Positions 51,267 through 60,421 of a stretch of DNA of 64,000 nt are shown piece by piece (the first letter of the stretch is position 1; every line of letters starts with the position of its first letter). This stretch comes from Mucilaginibacter boryungensis. GTDB lineage: Bacteria > Bacteroidota > Bacteroidia > Sphingobacteriales > Sphingobacteriaceae. Where the stretch lies: contig NZ_JADFFM010000002.1 of NCBI RefSeq assembly GCF_015221995.1, positions 1,302,001 through 1,366,000 of the forward strand, in the 5' to 3' direction. The notes below the pieces were generated by a model that worked only from the letters and a program-made list of their open reading frames with translations, was not told the DNA's origin and made no database searches. The translations under genes and the position numbers were made by a program.

Positions 51267-54104
51267 CTAAACCAAATTAACCGGACCCAATAATCCCGCC
51301 GAATATAACGGTTGGATTTTTGTCCACCGGTCCGCAACTTTATTATCCTTTAATGATTTGGCATAGTTGCCCAATACTGTTGTAACTTTTATTTTGATGG
51401 TATTAGCGCCGGGCTTTACCAGGTTTTTAGTATCGTAAATATGCTTGCCATACCATTTAAAACCAAGCGGCTTGCCGTTAAGCGTTACTTCAGATATCCC
51501 GGCCACTTTTCCAAGATCGATGGAGTGGTAATCTTTCGGGTTGCTGACGTTGAACGTTTGCTCGTAATAAACCACGCCGCCAAAGCTTTTCAATTCGGCA
51601 TCGTCTTTAAAATCAATCAGGGTTTTAAATTCGGTTTTGCGCGGCACTTCGTACACCTTTTCCAGCGTTATGCTCCATGGCCCGTCAATGGCTTTGGGGT
51701 TAGGGCTGGCGACTTTCCTCATGGCGAAATGCTGGCCCTGGGTATCATCCGTGAAAACGATCAGGACGGATTCCGCTGGGTCGAGGTTTATCTTCAGCTT
51801 ATTTTTGCCGCCATCGGTTGGATACAATAATTTTTCGCCGGTTTCAGCATTCCATAACCAGGCGGTACGGTTTTTAATGTTGAAGGTTGCCGTAAACTGG
51901 TGCGATTTTTCGATACTATAATTAGTAATGAAGAAGATATCGGCATCGGGGGTTTTGTAATAGTTCTGGCTTACATGGTTCACCGGTTTATCAAACTTCA
52001 CAAACGGCACGATATTGAATTTAGCCTGCATATCGGCGTACCAGTTGATGATCTTATCGCCCGGCGCGGGGAAGTTAACCGCGTTTTTAGGATAAGCTTT
52101 TTTAAGCGATTGCATAGCGTGGGCTACCTGCTGGTCTTTACCTGCATGGTTTTGCAAGCCATAGCTTTTCACTGGCTCTTTGTCTATGAAAACGATCAGT
52201 CCGCCGGCGGCTGCGAATTGTTTCAGTGCGGTAACAGTCGCCGGGTCAACGGATTCTACATTGGCCAGCAGTAAGGTTTTATAACTGCGCGGACCATAAT
52301 GCAAGGCCCCGTTGCTGAATTTACTTTGCTGCAGGATGCTTTCGTTAATATAATCACAACCGCCGCCGTTTTGGTGAATAGCTTCCCAAATGTTGTTGGC
52401 ATATTCGGGATAAACCAGCGACGGGGCTTGCTGGTACTGCAGGCCGAATTTCGACCACATATCTGCATGCGGGAACATCACGGCGATATCTGATTGCAGG
52501 TCTGACGCCTGGAAAATAGCCGAGAGGCGGGCCTTGTAATCTATCCAACTGCGCAGGTAGGGCCACCAGGTATTACGTTCGTTAAAGAACGTGCCGTAGC
52601 GCACCCAGCCAGGGAACGGGATCTCTTTAGGACTATAATTAAAGCCATGTATAATAGAATGGGTTACGCCCGAAAGGTTACTTTGGTCGCCGGTTACTTT
52701 TATACGTTCGAGTGTGGCGTTAAATACCACGGCGGTATTGGTAATTTCTTCACAACTGATGAGGCGCTTCCCGGTAAGCCTGGCTGCCGACGAGACAAAC
52801 TTGTTGACCGGCCGGTACTCGCGGCCTACCTTCCAGGTGTTTTCGCCTAAATCGGTACCTACATCGGTATTCAGCCAGGTTTCGCATTCGGGTATATCCA
52901 GTTGCATGGCCGATTCCAGCGGGTAGTATTCCCGCCCATAAGCCTGCACGCGCGATTTTACTTTGTTCTTCCGGCACCATTCAATAAACGTTTGCAAAAA
53001 GCGCTCGTTAAAAAGCTCCAGCCGGGTAGTTTCAAAATCGTAACGTACGCGGGCAAGGTCGTCCTTTACCTGTACCGAAAAGCCGGGGTTATCGCTTATT
53101 TCCAAATTGCCGTTGTAGGTGCTTTTTTTGTTGATCTTGAACATCACAAAAGGCAGGTAGGGTTCCAAATCGTAGCCGCGGCGGCGTTTAAATTGTGCCA
53201 GCATATCATCGCACCAGTTGCTGCCGCGCAGTTCAAGGCTATCCACAAACACCGAACGGAAGTAATCGCCCATAGGGCCTATTTTTGTATTCAGTGCGTC
53301 CGACATCCGGTCTAAATATCGCTGAACAGCCGGCTTACTGTAGTGGTTCAGCACTGGCCCTGAGGCACCCGGTGCGCCGTTGGTTACCGCGGTATAGCCC
53401 GTAAGCTTTACGTTGTAATACAGCACATGTTCACCCTCGGGTACGCTGAAAGTAATTTCATCTTTGCCAGTCTCGCTATTCAGGTTAATGCCCGGGGTAA
53501 ATACCTCCATTTTAGTTGGGGCCAGGCGCAGGCTGGTCAATTCCATCACACCCTTTTTGTAGGTCATCAGCGCGTCCATATCGACCAGCAGGTCGGCTTT
53601 TTTAACGGTGACTTGCTTTGGCCCCGTGAATGTTTGCGTGCCTAAAGCTAAAAGCTGTATCTGTTCATCGCGGGTTAAAAACTCGCCGCCAAACGGCCAG
53701 CCCGAGCCAACAATAATATCGCAGGTAATGCCGCGCTCTTTGGCGCCCTTTAGCGTAACCTTCAGCATTTTTATCCATTCATCGCCCAGCCAGTCGTGCG
53801 GTTGATAGCCCATGCCATCATCACCCGGCGGGAAGGCAATAGAGTTAATTTCCACACCCGAAATGCCCTTTTCCTTCAACATATCCAGTTCGCGCAGCAA
53901 TTCGGCTTCCACAACCCGGTTGCCGTTCCACCACCAGCGCACAAACGGGCGCGCGGCATTATTGGGGTTTTTAAACGCCTGGTACAGGGCGTTAGCCGAT
54001 GGGGCAATATTGAGATCGCCAAACAATCCTTTTGGAAATGGCGAGGCATACGCCAGCGGCGCTAACGAACTCAGCTTAACAAATTCTCTTCTGGAAATAG
54101 GCAT
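51267..54104 (-). CDS. GH106-type alpha-L-rhamnosidase, Tat-exported
   Basis: The 945-residue protein begins MPISRREFVKLSSLAPLA, a twin-arginine signal, showing export in folded form. The mature part has the GH106 pattern: RPFVRWWWNGNRVVEAELLR, LDMLKEKGISGVEIN and ITCDIIVGSGWPFGGE near the N-terminus, FVDSLELRGSNWCDD in the middle and a galactose-binding-like C-terminal domain. Such enzymes remove rhamnose from pectic rhamnogalacturonans. It is monocistronic. It could cooperate with the GH28 enzyme at 2563, though far apart. Confidence 0.88.
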   Translation of the reverse strand: MPISRREFVKLSSLAPLAYASPFPKGLFGDLNIAPSANALYQAFKNPNNAARPFVRWWWNGNRVVEAELLRELDMLKEKGISGVEINSIAFPPGDDGMGYQPHDWLGDEWIKMLKVTLKGAKERGITCDIIVGSGWPFGGEFLTRDEQIQLLALGTQTFTGPKQVTVKKADLLVDMDALMTYKKGVMELTSLRLAPTKMEVFTPGINLNSETGKDEITFSVPEGEHVLYYNVKLTGYTAVTNGAPGASGPVLNHYSKPAVQRYLDRMSDALNTKIGPMGDYFRSVFVDSLELRGSNWCDDMLAQFKRRRGYDLEPYLPFVMFKINKKSTYNGNLEISDNPGFSVQVKDDLARVRYDFETTRLELFNERFLQTFIEWCRKNKVKSRVQAYGREYYPLESAMQLDIPECETWLNTDVGTDLGENTWKVGREYRPVNKFVSSAARLTGKRLISCEEITNTAVVFNATLERIKVTGDQSNLSGVTHSIIHGFNYSPKEIPFPGWVRYGTFFNERNTWWPYLRSWIDYKARLSAIFQASDLQSDIAVMFPHADMWSKFGLQYQQAPSLVYPEYANNIWEAIHQNGGGCDYINESILQQSKFSNGALHYGPRSYKTLLLANVESVDPATVTALKQFAAAGGLIVFIDKEPVKSYGLQNHAGKDQQVAHAMQSLKKAYPKNAVNFPAPGDKIINWYADMQAKFNIVPFVKFDKPVNHVSQNYYKTPDADIFFITNYSIEKSHQFTATFNIKNRTAWLWNAETGEKLLYPTDGGKNKLKINLDPAESVLIVFTDDTQGQHFAMRKVASPNPKAIDGPWSITLEKVYEVPRKTEFKTLIDFKDDAELKSFGGVVYYEQTFNVSNPKDYHSIDLGKVAGISEVTLNGKPLGFKWYGKHIYDTKNLVKPGANTIKIKVTTVLGNYAKSLKDNKVADRWTKIQPLYSAGLLGPVNLV

Positions 54105-54362
54105 AATGGCTATTGGTTAATGGTAAAAGCAAAAGAACCACGTCGCGTTTGTTTACACGGATAGCTAATAACGAAGATAGCAAAACACAGCTATTCGGGT
54201 TACGCAATCTTTCGAAATTTGTTTCCTTTTGTTTTAAATGGTTTGTATAATTTGGTTTACGCAAGTTAATGCACATTTATGATACAGGCTATCATGGGCT
54301 GTCCTGTAGTGATTAGGGAAGATTGGCTAATTAGTACACCTGGAGCCAGCAAGGGGGAGGCT

Positions 54363-55190
54363 CTAATTATTTCCCGTGTATTGATAAAAAACAACTGTTT
54401 TGTTTTCCGCATCGATCATCGCATAGCCCGCCCTCATCCCAACATAAATATGTTTAGCGTCTTTTACCGCGACGGAATTGGGGTACAAATAGCTCCAGAA
54501 TAAATGATCTAAAATTAATTCTTCACGCCAGTTATGAATAACATAGAAACGATTCAGCGTAGCCATGTAAATATCGTCTTTATAAATTGCGAAGCCGAAT
54601 GGCGCGTCGTCAAACTTTAACCGAAGGGATCCGGTAATTTTATTTCCTTTAATATCAAGCTTACTGATAGAGCCAAAACTAAGGCCCATATGCGCTAATC
54701 CTTCCAGTGTATAAAGGCTGTCTTTATAATTAAATACTTTTTGAATATTTCCTGTTTTAATCAAAAAGGTACCTTTTATTAGTTTTGTTATTGGATTACG
54801 TTCGGGTATCATTAAACCACCCCTAAATGGGTCACCGGGGGTATTAGCTTTCCGGGCATCTCCATTTACGTATATGTCCTTTATCGTGGTGTCATTAAGT
54901 TTGTAGTACAGCCCGCCACCCCACTCACCCTGGTTAACACCTAAAAGCCTGCCTTCAGGCAATGGGTATTCAAAAACCGGCGAGTAAGTAGCTTTGGTGA
55001 TCATCAGCTTGCCTTTTACTAAAGTTACGGCAAACTCCTGACCAGGTTTATTATTTAGCGCATAAATCTCCTTACTCCCCGAAACAGGCAAGGTAACTTC
55101 TTTAAAGCTTTCCAGTGGAATAGTCTGGCTATATCCTTTTCCGCATAACCATGCAACAAGAATTAGTAAACTGAAAACTGATTTTTTCAT
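54363..55190 (-). CDS. Hypothetical exported protein
   Basis: From the ATG at 55190 the protein has 275 residues with a clear signal peptide (VFSLLILVAWLCGKGYSQ). The mature part has repeating beta strands such as EFAVTLVKGKLMITKATYSP, LYTLEGLAHMGLSFGSISKL, FGFAIYKDDIYMATLNRFY and NSVAVKDAKHIYVGMRAGYA, which suggest a propeller. No family is recognised. It is one gene between the rhamnosidase and the repeat-rich region. Confidence 0.72.
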   Translation of the reverse strand: MKKSVFSLLILVAWLCGKGYSQTIPLESFKEVTLPVSGSKEIYALNNKPGQEFAVTLVKGKLMITKATYSPVFEYPLPEGRLLGVNQGEWGGGLYYKLNDTTIKDIYVNGDARKANTPGDPFRGGLMIPERNPITKLIKGTFLIKTGNIQKVFNYKDSLYTLEGLAHMGLSFGSISKLDIKGNKITGSLRLKFDDAPFGFAIYKDDIYMATLNRFYVIHNWREELILDHLFWSYLYPNSVAVKDAKHIYVGMRAGYAMIDAENKTVVFYQYTGNN

Positions 55191-55205
55191 AGCGCGTATT
55201 GGCAT

Positions 55206-55558
55206 AAACTAAGATAGTATTAATTGTTAAAGATTTTGGCCACCCCGGCACGGACGCAACAGTAACGGGCTTTTTAGATAACGAAAACGATCCTTGCCGG
55301 CACGCGTTCCATGTGTGCTAACAACATCTGACGACTATGATCATCCCCCCAAACAATTCTCCTTAAAATTTTCCCCGTTTGTTAGCGCACGCGTGCGCTA
55401 ACAGTGGGCATAGTTCGCGATTGCTTCGTTCCTCGCAATGCCCCCCACATTGTCATTGTGAACAATAATATGCCACTATCAACCAAAATACCCGTCCCCA
55501 AACAATTCTCCCCCAAAATTTTCGTTACCTGTAATATCTTCCTATCTTAGTATCAGGT
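55206..55558. repeat. Intergenic repeat cluster with a 22-bp palindrome
   Basis: No gene is seen in this 353-base stretch. It contains a perfect 22-bp palindrome at 55381-55402 (arm GTTAGCGCACG), a decayed partner near 55300-55322, a hairpin-like sequence GCGATTGCTTCG with CCTCGCAATG at 55416-55440 of a type widely dispersed in this group, and two near-identical copies of CCCCAAACAATTCTCC at 55347 and 55496, both continuing into AAAATTTTC. It looks like a landing area for small palindromic repeats. Confidence 0.65.
55381..55402. repeat. 22-bp perfect inverted repeat
   Basis: Arms GTTAGCGCACG and CGTGCGCTAAC meet with no spacer. It lies about 157 bases before the DUF4175 gene. It could be a cruciform or repeat-element end rather than a protein site. 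Confidence 0.8.
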
Positions 55559-58500
55559 ATGGACTCAGCAAACAATTACGATTTTCTTATCGGTAAGATC
55601 AATGTGTTCATCCGCAAATATTATCTCAATAATCTTTTGCGGGGACTGATCTTTTTGGGCGCTGGTTTGTTCACGGCCTACGTGGTAATTACCCTGGGCG
55701 AATACTTTTTTAACTTCAATACCATTGCCCGCACCATCCTGTTCTACGCCTTTATTTTGCTGAACCTGGGCTTGCTGTTCTGGCTGGTGGTGCCATCGCT
55801 GCTGGCCTGGCTGCAGGTGGGCAAGACCCTTACGCATGATGAAGCCGCCGAGATTATCGGCAAGCACTTTACCGATGTAAGCGATAAGCTGCTGAACACC
55901 CTGCAATTAAAAAAACTTTCCGAACAGGATGCCAAACATCGCCAGCTGATAGAGGCCAGTATCAATCAAAAGATCGGCACACTAAAACCGGTCAGCTTTC
56001 CATCGGCTATAAACCTGCGCGAGAACAATAAATACCTGAAATACATTATCGCCCCCGCCGGGGTTATCTGTATCCTGCTGCTGGCCGCGCCTTCTATCCT
56101 TACGGAGAGTACGAAGCGCTTAATTCATCATAATAAATATTATGCCCCGCTGGCGCCATTCCAGTTTGTGGTGCTGAACAATAACCTGAGCGCCGTGCAG
56201 GGCGAAGACCTGAAGCTTGACCTGAAAATGACCGGCAGTAAGATCCCCGCCGATGTGTATGTGGAAACCAACGGCAACACTTTCAAACTGGATAAAGAAA
56301 ACCTGGCGCGCTTCCACTACCTGTTTAGCAACTTGCAGCAAAGCACCACGTTCAGGTTAAGCGCTAATGGTTACTATTCCCAGCCATACCAAATTAAGGT
56401 GAACCTGAAGCCATCGCTACTGAACTTTGATGTGGAGCTGAAATACCCGGGCTACCTGCATAAAAAAGACGAAAAACTGATCAACGCCGGCGATCTGACC
56501 ATCCCTGCCGGAACTATAGTGAAATGGCAGCTGCACACCCAAAATGCCGATAAGGTTGTGTTTGCGCTGGATAATAACCCAATGCCTATCAGTAACGGGA
56601 ATAATGGCATTTTCGAACACACAGAACGCATCAGCCACAACAGTATTTATTCTTTAAAGCCCGAAAGCAATACCGTGGCCCGCGGCGATTCGGCCAGTTA
56701 CCGCATTAACGTAATTGCCGATGAATTGCCGGTTATTGCCGCTGTAGAAAAAGCCGACTCGGTAAGTTCAAAGGCTATCTACTTTACCGGGCGCATACAG
56801 GACGACCATGGTTTTACCTCGCTCACTTTCCATTACAAGGTTGGTCAGCCCGGCGCTAATACCACCGAAAAGACCATCACCAAAAGCGTAAAAGCCGATC
56901 TGAGTCAAACACAGTCCGATTTCTTTTACTATTGGGATATGAAGGAACTGGGCACTAAGCCTGGCGACGAGATCAGTTACTATTTTGATGTGGCCGATAA
57001 CGATGCGGTATCGGGGCCTAAACACGCACGCACGCCCGAACGCAATGTAAAAATGCCGACCGAAAAGGAACTGAACGATCAGCTGAACGCGTCATCGCAG
57101 GCGGTGAAGCAGAAAATGATGTCGGCCATAAAAATTGCCGGACAGCTGGAGAAAGAGGCGCAGAAGCTAAATCAGCTGCTACTGAATAAAAACAACCTCA
57201 GTTTTGATGAGAAGAAACAGGTGGAAGACCTGTTGCAAAAACGGAAAGATTTGAACGACCTGATAAAAGATATCCAGGCTGAAAATAAAAAGAACCAGAC
57301 GACACGCCAGGAAAACCAGCAGCAAAGCCCGGAACTTACCGAGAAGCAAAAGCAAATGGACGAGTTACTGAAAAACGTACTGGACCCCAAGACCGAGGAA
57401 ATGCTGGAAAAACTGCGCCAGTTAATGGAAATGGAGCGCAAGGAATCAACCCGCGACGCGGTAAACAAAATGCAGAACGAGAACCGCAACATGAAGCGCG
57501 AGCTGAGCCGATTGAATGAACTGATGAAGAAACTGGAGTTTGACCAAAAGGTAAACCAGGCGGTTAACCAGTTAAATAAACTGGCCGAACAGCAGGAAAA
57601 ACTGGCCGATAAAACCCAGCAGCAACAACAAAATGCCGACAAGGCGCAACAACAGCAGGACAAAGAAAGCCTGCAAAAAGAACAGGATAAAGAAAGCCTG
57701 CAAAAAGAACAGGATAAACTGCAGCAGGATTTTAAGCAGGTGGAAAAAACCATGGACGAACTGAAAAAGCAGGACGACCAACTGGAAGAGAAAACCAATT
57801 TTGATAACTCCACCCAGGAAAAGCAAAGTGTGGAGCAGGATATGGACGATAGCAAAGAAGGAATTAAGAAAGATGAGCGTCAAAAGGCTTCCAAGTCGCA
57901 AAAGCAGGCGGCCAATAAAATGAAGCAGATGGCGCAAAAAATGCAGAAGAACCAGGAGGAAAGCGAGAACCAGCAAAACGAGGTGGATGCCGAGCAGTTG
58001 CGCCAGTTGTTAAAATCGCTGGTAAACAGCTCGTTCGACCAGGAAAACGTGATGCAAACATTGCGCGTTACTAACCCCGGCGACCCTAAATATGTTACCC
58101 TGGCGCAAAAACAAAAGGATATTAAAGATAACCTTAAAACAGCGGAAGATTCGCTTTATGCGCTGAGCCGGAGGATCCAACAGATACAATCTACCGTAAA
58201 TACCGAAATAGGCAGTATAAACGACCATATTGATAAAGCGCTTGACTTTTTAGGCGACCGCCGCACCGGCGAGGCCAACCGCGAACAACAATACACCATG
58301 ACGAGCATGAACAACCTGGCCCTGATGCTAAGCGACGCGCTTGACCATTTGCAGGACCAAATGAAAAACTCGAAAAGCGGCAAAAGTAAAAAGCAGCAAA
58401 AAAGCAGTATGCAACAGTTAAGTCAGCAACAGCAGCAACTGAACCAGAACATGCAAAAAATGCGCGAACAAATGCAGCAGCAAGGCAATAATATGAGCCA

Positions 58501-58945
58501 GAGCCAGCATCAAAGCCAAAGCGAACAATTGGCCCGCATGGCCCGTCAGCAGCAGGATATACGCCAGCAAATAGAACAAATTAACCAGGAAGAGAACAAA
58601 GACGGCCGAAATGGGTTAGGTGATTTGAAACAAATTGCTAAACAAATGGAACAAACTGAGAACGATCTCGTAAACAGGAAAATAACTGAAGAGTCGATAA
58701 AAAGACAACAGCAAATACAGGTTAAGCTATTAGAAGCAGAAAAGGCAGAGCAGCAACGTGAACAGGATAGTAAGCGCGATAGCCATGCCGGCAAGGATAT
58801 CCCCCCGGGTTATATAAAAGCCCTGCAAAACTACCAGCAAGCCAAGGCCAAACAAACTGAACAAATTAAAACAGTACCGGCGGCACTTAATTTGTATTAT
58901 AAGCAAAAAATTAAATCGTATTTTGATCAACTTAATGCAAAATAG
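55559..58945 (+). CDS. DUF4175-like coiled-coil membrane protein
   Basis: This 1128-residue protein begins with membrane helices at about 24-47, 58-85 and 157-178, then a beta-rich extracytoplasmic part (residues about 190-500), then a very long Gln/Lys/Glu-rich coiled coil (about 500-1100). The general plan matches Bacteroidota DUF4175 proteins of unknown function. A 27-base exact-type tandem duplication at 57661-57714 gives KESLQKEQD twice. It heads a tight three-gene set with an RsbW-like ATPase and ybeY. A role in envelope stress or translation control is unproven. Confidence 0.85.
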   Translation: MDSANNYDFLIGKINVFIRKYYLNNLLRGLIFLGAGLFTAYVVITLGEYFFNFNTIARTILFYAFILLNLGLLFWLVVPSLLAWLQVGKTLTHDEAAEIIGKHFTDVSDKLLNTLQLKKLSEQDAKHRQLIEASINQKIGTLKPVSFPSAINLRENNKYLKYIIAPAGVICILLLAAPSILTESTKRLIHHNKYYAPLAPFQFVVLNNNLSAVQGEDLKLDLKMTGSKIPADVYVETNGNTFKLDKENLARFHYLFSNLQQSTTFRLSANGYYSQPYQIKVNLKPSLLNFDVELKYPGYLHKKDEKLINAGDLTIPAGTIVKWQLHTQNADKVVFALDNNPMPISNGNNGIFEHTERISHNSIYSLKPESNTVARGDSASYRINVIADELPVIAAVEKADSVSSKAIYFTGRIQDDHGFTSLTFHYKVGQPGANTTEKTITKSVKADLSQTQSDFFYYWDMKELGTKPGDEISYYFDVADNDAVSGPKHARTPERNVKMPTEKELNDQLNASSQAVKQKMMSAIKIAGQLEKEAQKLNQLLLNKNNLSFDEKKQVEDLLQKRKDLNDLIKDIQAENKKNQTTRQENQQQSPELTEKQKQMDELLKNVLDPKTEEMLEKLRQLMEMERKESTRDAVNKMQNENRNMKRELSRLNELMKKLEFDQKVNQAVNQLNKLAEQQEKLADKTQQQQQNADKAQQQQDKESLQKEQDKESLQKEQDKLQQDFKQVEKTMDELKKQDDQLEEKTNFDNSTQEKQSVEQDMDDSKEGIKKDERQKASKSQKQAANKMKQMAQKMQKNQEESENQQNEVDAEQLRQLLKSLVNSSFDQENVMQTLRVTNPGDPKYVTLAQKQKDIKDNLKTAEDSLYALSRRIQQIQSTVNTEIGSINDHIDKALDFLGDRRTGEANREQQYTMTSMNNLALMLSDALDHLQDQMKNSKSGKSKKQQKSSMQQLSQQQQQLNQNMQKMREQMQQQGNNMSQSQHQSQSEQLARMARQQQDIRQQIEQINQEENKDGRNGLGDLKQIAKQMEQTENDLVNRKITEESIKRQQQIQVKLLEAEKAEQQREQDSKRDSHAGKDIPPGYIKALQNYQQAKAKQTEQIKTVPAALNLYYKQKIKSYFDQLNAK
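57661..57714 (+). repeat. 27-base tandem duplication inside the DUF4175 gene
   Basis: Two adjacent 27-base units, differing at their first base, encode DKESLQKEQ twice within the coiled coil. The unit is nine codons, so the reading frame is kept. Confidence 0.8.
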
Positions 58946-58946
58946 T

Positions 58947-59369
58947 ATGCAAGCACCAAACTTCCCAACTACCGAACTTTTTACCCTGCAGCTGCCATCG
59001 CAGCAGGATAGCATTGCGCAACTGGAAGTTTTGATAGAAGAGATAGCAGATAAATACCAGGTATCTGAAGATACCTTTGCCAATATGATGACCTGTTTAA
59101 GCGAAGCGGTTAACAATGCCATTATGCATGGCAACAATAACGACCCTGAAAAAAAGGTGATCGTTAACGCCGAAGTGGATGGCCGCCGCATTGTTTGGAC
59201 TGTTGCTGACGAGGGGCCGGGCTTTGACCCTAACCATATCCCCGACCCAACCGCTCCGGAAAACCTGGAAAGTTTAACAGGCAGAGGTGTATTTATTATT
59301 AAACAGTTGGCCGACCAATGCGTGTTTAACGATAGGGGTAACGAAATTGAACTTCATTTTAAAATTTAA
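58947..59369 (+). CDS. RsbW-like histidine-kinase-fold ATPase
   Basis: The 140-residue protein has N box EAVNNAIMHGN, G1 DEGPGFDP and G2 GRGVFIIKQL, the set of anti-sigma-factor-type serine kinases of the RsbW/SpoIIAB group. ATG at 58947 is one base after the previous stop; an ATG at 58935 would overlap by 11 and adds only four residues. No anti-anti-sigma partner is nearby. Its conserved setting before ybeY hints at a role not tied to sigma factors. Confidence 0.9.
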   Translation: MQAPNFPTTELFTLQLPSQQDSIAQLEVLIEEIADKYQVSEDTFANMMTCLSEAVNNAIMHGNNNDPEKKVIVNAEVDGRRIVWTVADEGPGFDPNHIPDPTAPENLESLTGRGVFIIKQLADQCVFNDRGNEIELHFKI

Positions 59370-59794
59370 TGCCTGCCATTTGCTTTTTTGAAGAGGATAT
59401 TAAATACACGCTGAAAAATAAAGCAGCTATCCGCAAGTGGATAAAAGATACCGTTGTTGCCGAGGGGTTTAAGCTGAGCGAACTGAATTACATTTTTTGT
59501 TCTGACGCTTACCTGCTGCGCATCAATCAGGAGTATCTTGACCATGATACCTATACCGATATTATTACGTTTGACAACTCGGAACAGGAAAAGGTAATCG
59601 TAGGCGATATCTTTATCTCGGTAGAACGCACGCGGGAGAACGCTAAAAAGTTTGATGTCCCCGAACCTACCGAACTTCACCGGGTGATGATACATGGCGC
59701 ATTGCACCTGCTTGGCTATAAGGACAAAGGCGCGGCAAGTAAAAAGTTAATGACACAAATGGAAGATAAGTATCTGGCTAAAATAAGTTTATAA
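59369..59794 (+). CDS. ybeY: Endoribonuclease YbeY (rRNA maturation)
   Basis: A 141-residue YbeY with HGALHLLGYKD near residue 111, giving two zinc His residues; the third ligand position reads Asp in GYKD, as in many Bacteroidota. DTYTDIITFDN and GDIFIS are other family motifs. It matures 16S rRNA and takes part in ribosome quality control. Its ATG overlaps the previous stop as TAATG, so translation is coupled. Confidence 0.95.
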   Translation: MPAICFFEEDIKYTLKNKAAIRKWIKDTVVAEGFKLSELNYIFCSDAYLLRINQEYLDHDTYTDIITFDNSEQEKVIVGDIFISVERTRENAKKFDVPEPTELHRVMIHGALHLLGYKDKGAASKKLMTQMEDKYLAKISL

Positions 59795-59852
59795 CTTGCG
59801 GCCACCTTTTGTTTAGTTTATACGTATATCATTAAAACCATTTTAAATCATC

Positions 59853-60362
59853 ATGAAAATACTTGTTGTTTTTTTAGCGCTGTTATTCGCAGCCCCCAGT
59901 TCAGTTTATGAGTTTAAGCTGAAATCAATAGACGGTAAAGATTTTTCCCTGAAAAAATATAAAGGAAAAAAAGTACTTATCGTTAACACGGCATCAAAAT
60001 GCGGCTACACACCGCAGTATACCGAGTTGCAAAAACTATCTGATACCTACAAAGACAAATTGGTTGTTGTAGGTTTCCCGGCCAATAATTTTGGCGGCCA
60101 GGAGCCCGGTACAAACGAGGACATTAAAACCTTTTGTCACGATAATTTTAATGTAACTTTCCCAATGAGCGGTAAAGTAAGCGTAAAAGGGCTGGATATC
60201 GATCCGCTGTTCCAATACCTTACTACTGCTGAAAACCCTGATTTTACCGGCGAGATCAAATGGAACTTCGAAAAATTCCTGATCGATGAAAACGGTAAAT
60301 TGATCCACCGTTTCCGTTCAAAGGTAACCCCGATGTCTGCAGAGATCACCAAATATTTATAA
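59853..60362 (+). CDS. Glutathione peroxidase family (thioredoxin-like) protein
   Basis: A 169-residue peroxidase with a signal-like N-terminus (ILVVFLALLFAAPSSV), active Cys in TASKCGYTPQY, Gln in NNFGGQEPG and Trp-Asn in KWNFEKFL. It lacks the selenocysteine and glutathione-binding features of animal enzymes and probably uses thioredoxin. If the signal is cleaved it acts in the periplasm. Confidence 0.93.
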   Translation: MKILVVFLALLFAAPSSVYEFKLKSIDGKDFSLKKYKGKKVLIVNTASKCGYTPQYTELQKLSDTYKDKLVVVGFPANNFGGQEPGTNEDIKTFCHDNFNVTFPMSGKVSVKGLDIDPLFQYLTTAENPDFTGEIKWNFEKFLIDENGKLIHRFRSKVTPMSAEITKYL

Positions 60363-60380
60363 TCGTATTACACGGTTAAA

Positions 60381-60411
60381 ACAAAAGCGGCCCGAATCGG
60401 GCCGCTTTTGT
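60381..60411. terminator. bidirectional intrinsic terminator
   Basis: ACAAAAGCGGCCCG and CGGGCCGCTTTTGT form a 14-bp stem with a 3-base loop between converging gpx and murF genes, with T-rich bases on both flanks. Confidence 0.87.
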
Positions 60412-60421
60412 TTTGTCGTTA

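Noticed and set aside
54279..54503. 74-residue plus-strand ORF
   Set aside because: Its 3' half is antisense to the exported protein gene at 54363 and it shows no domain; the 54105-54362 gap holds no convincing gene.
57172..57976. Ser/Phe/Cys- and Leu-rich minus-strand ORFs of up to 227 residues
   Set aside because: They mirror the Gln/Lys/Glu-rich coiled coil of the DUF4175 gene, whose codons leave the opposite strand without stops.
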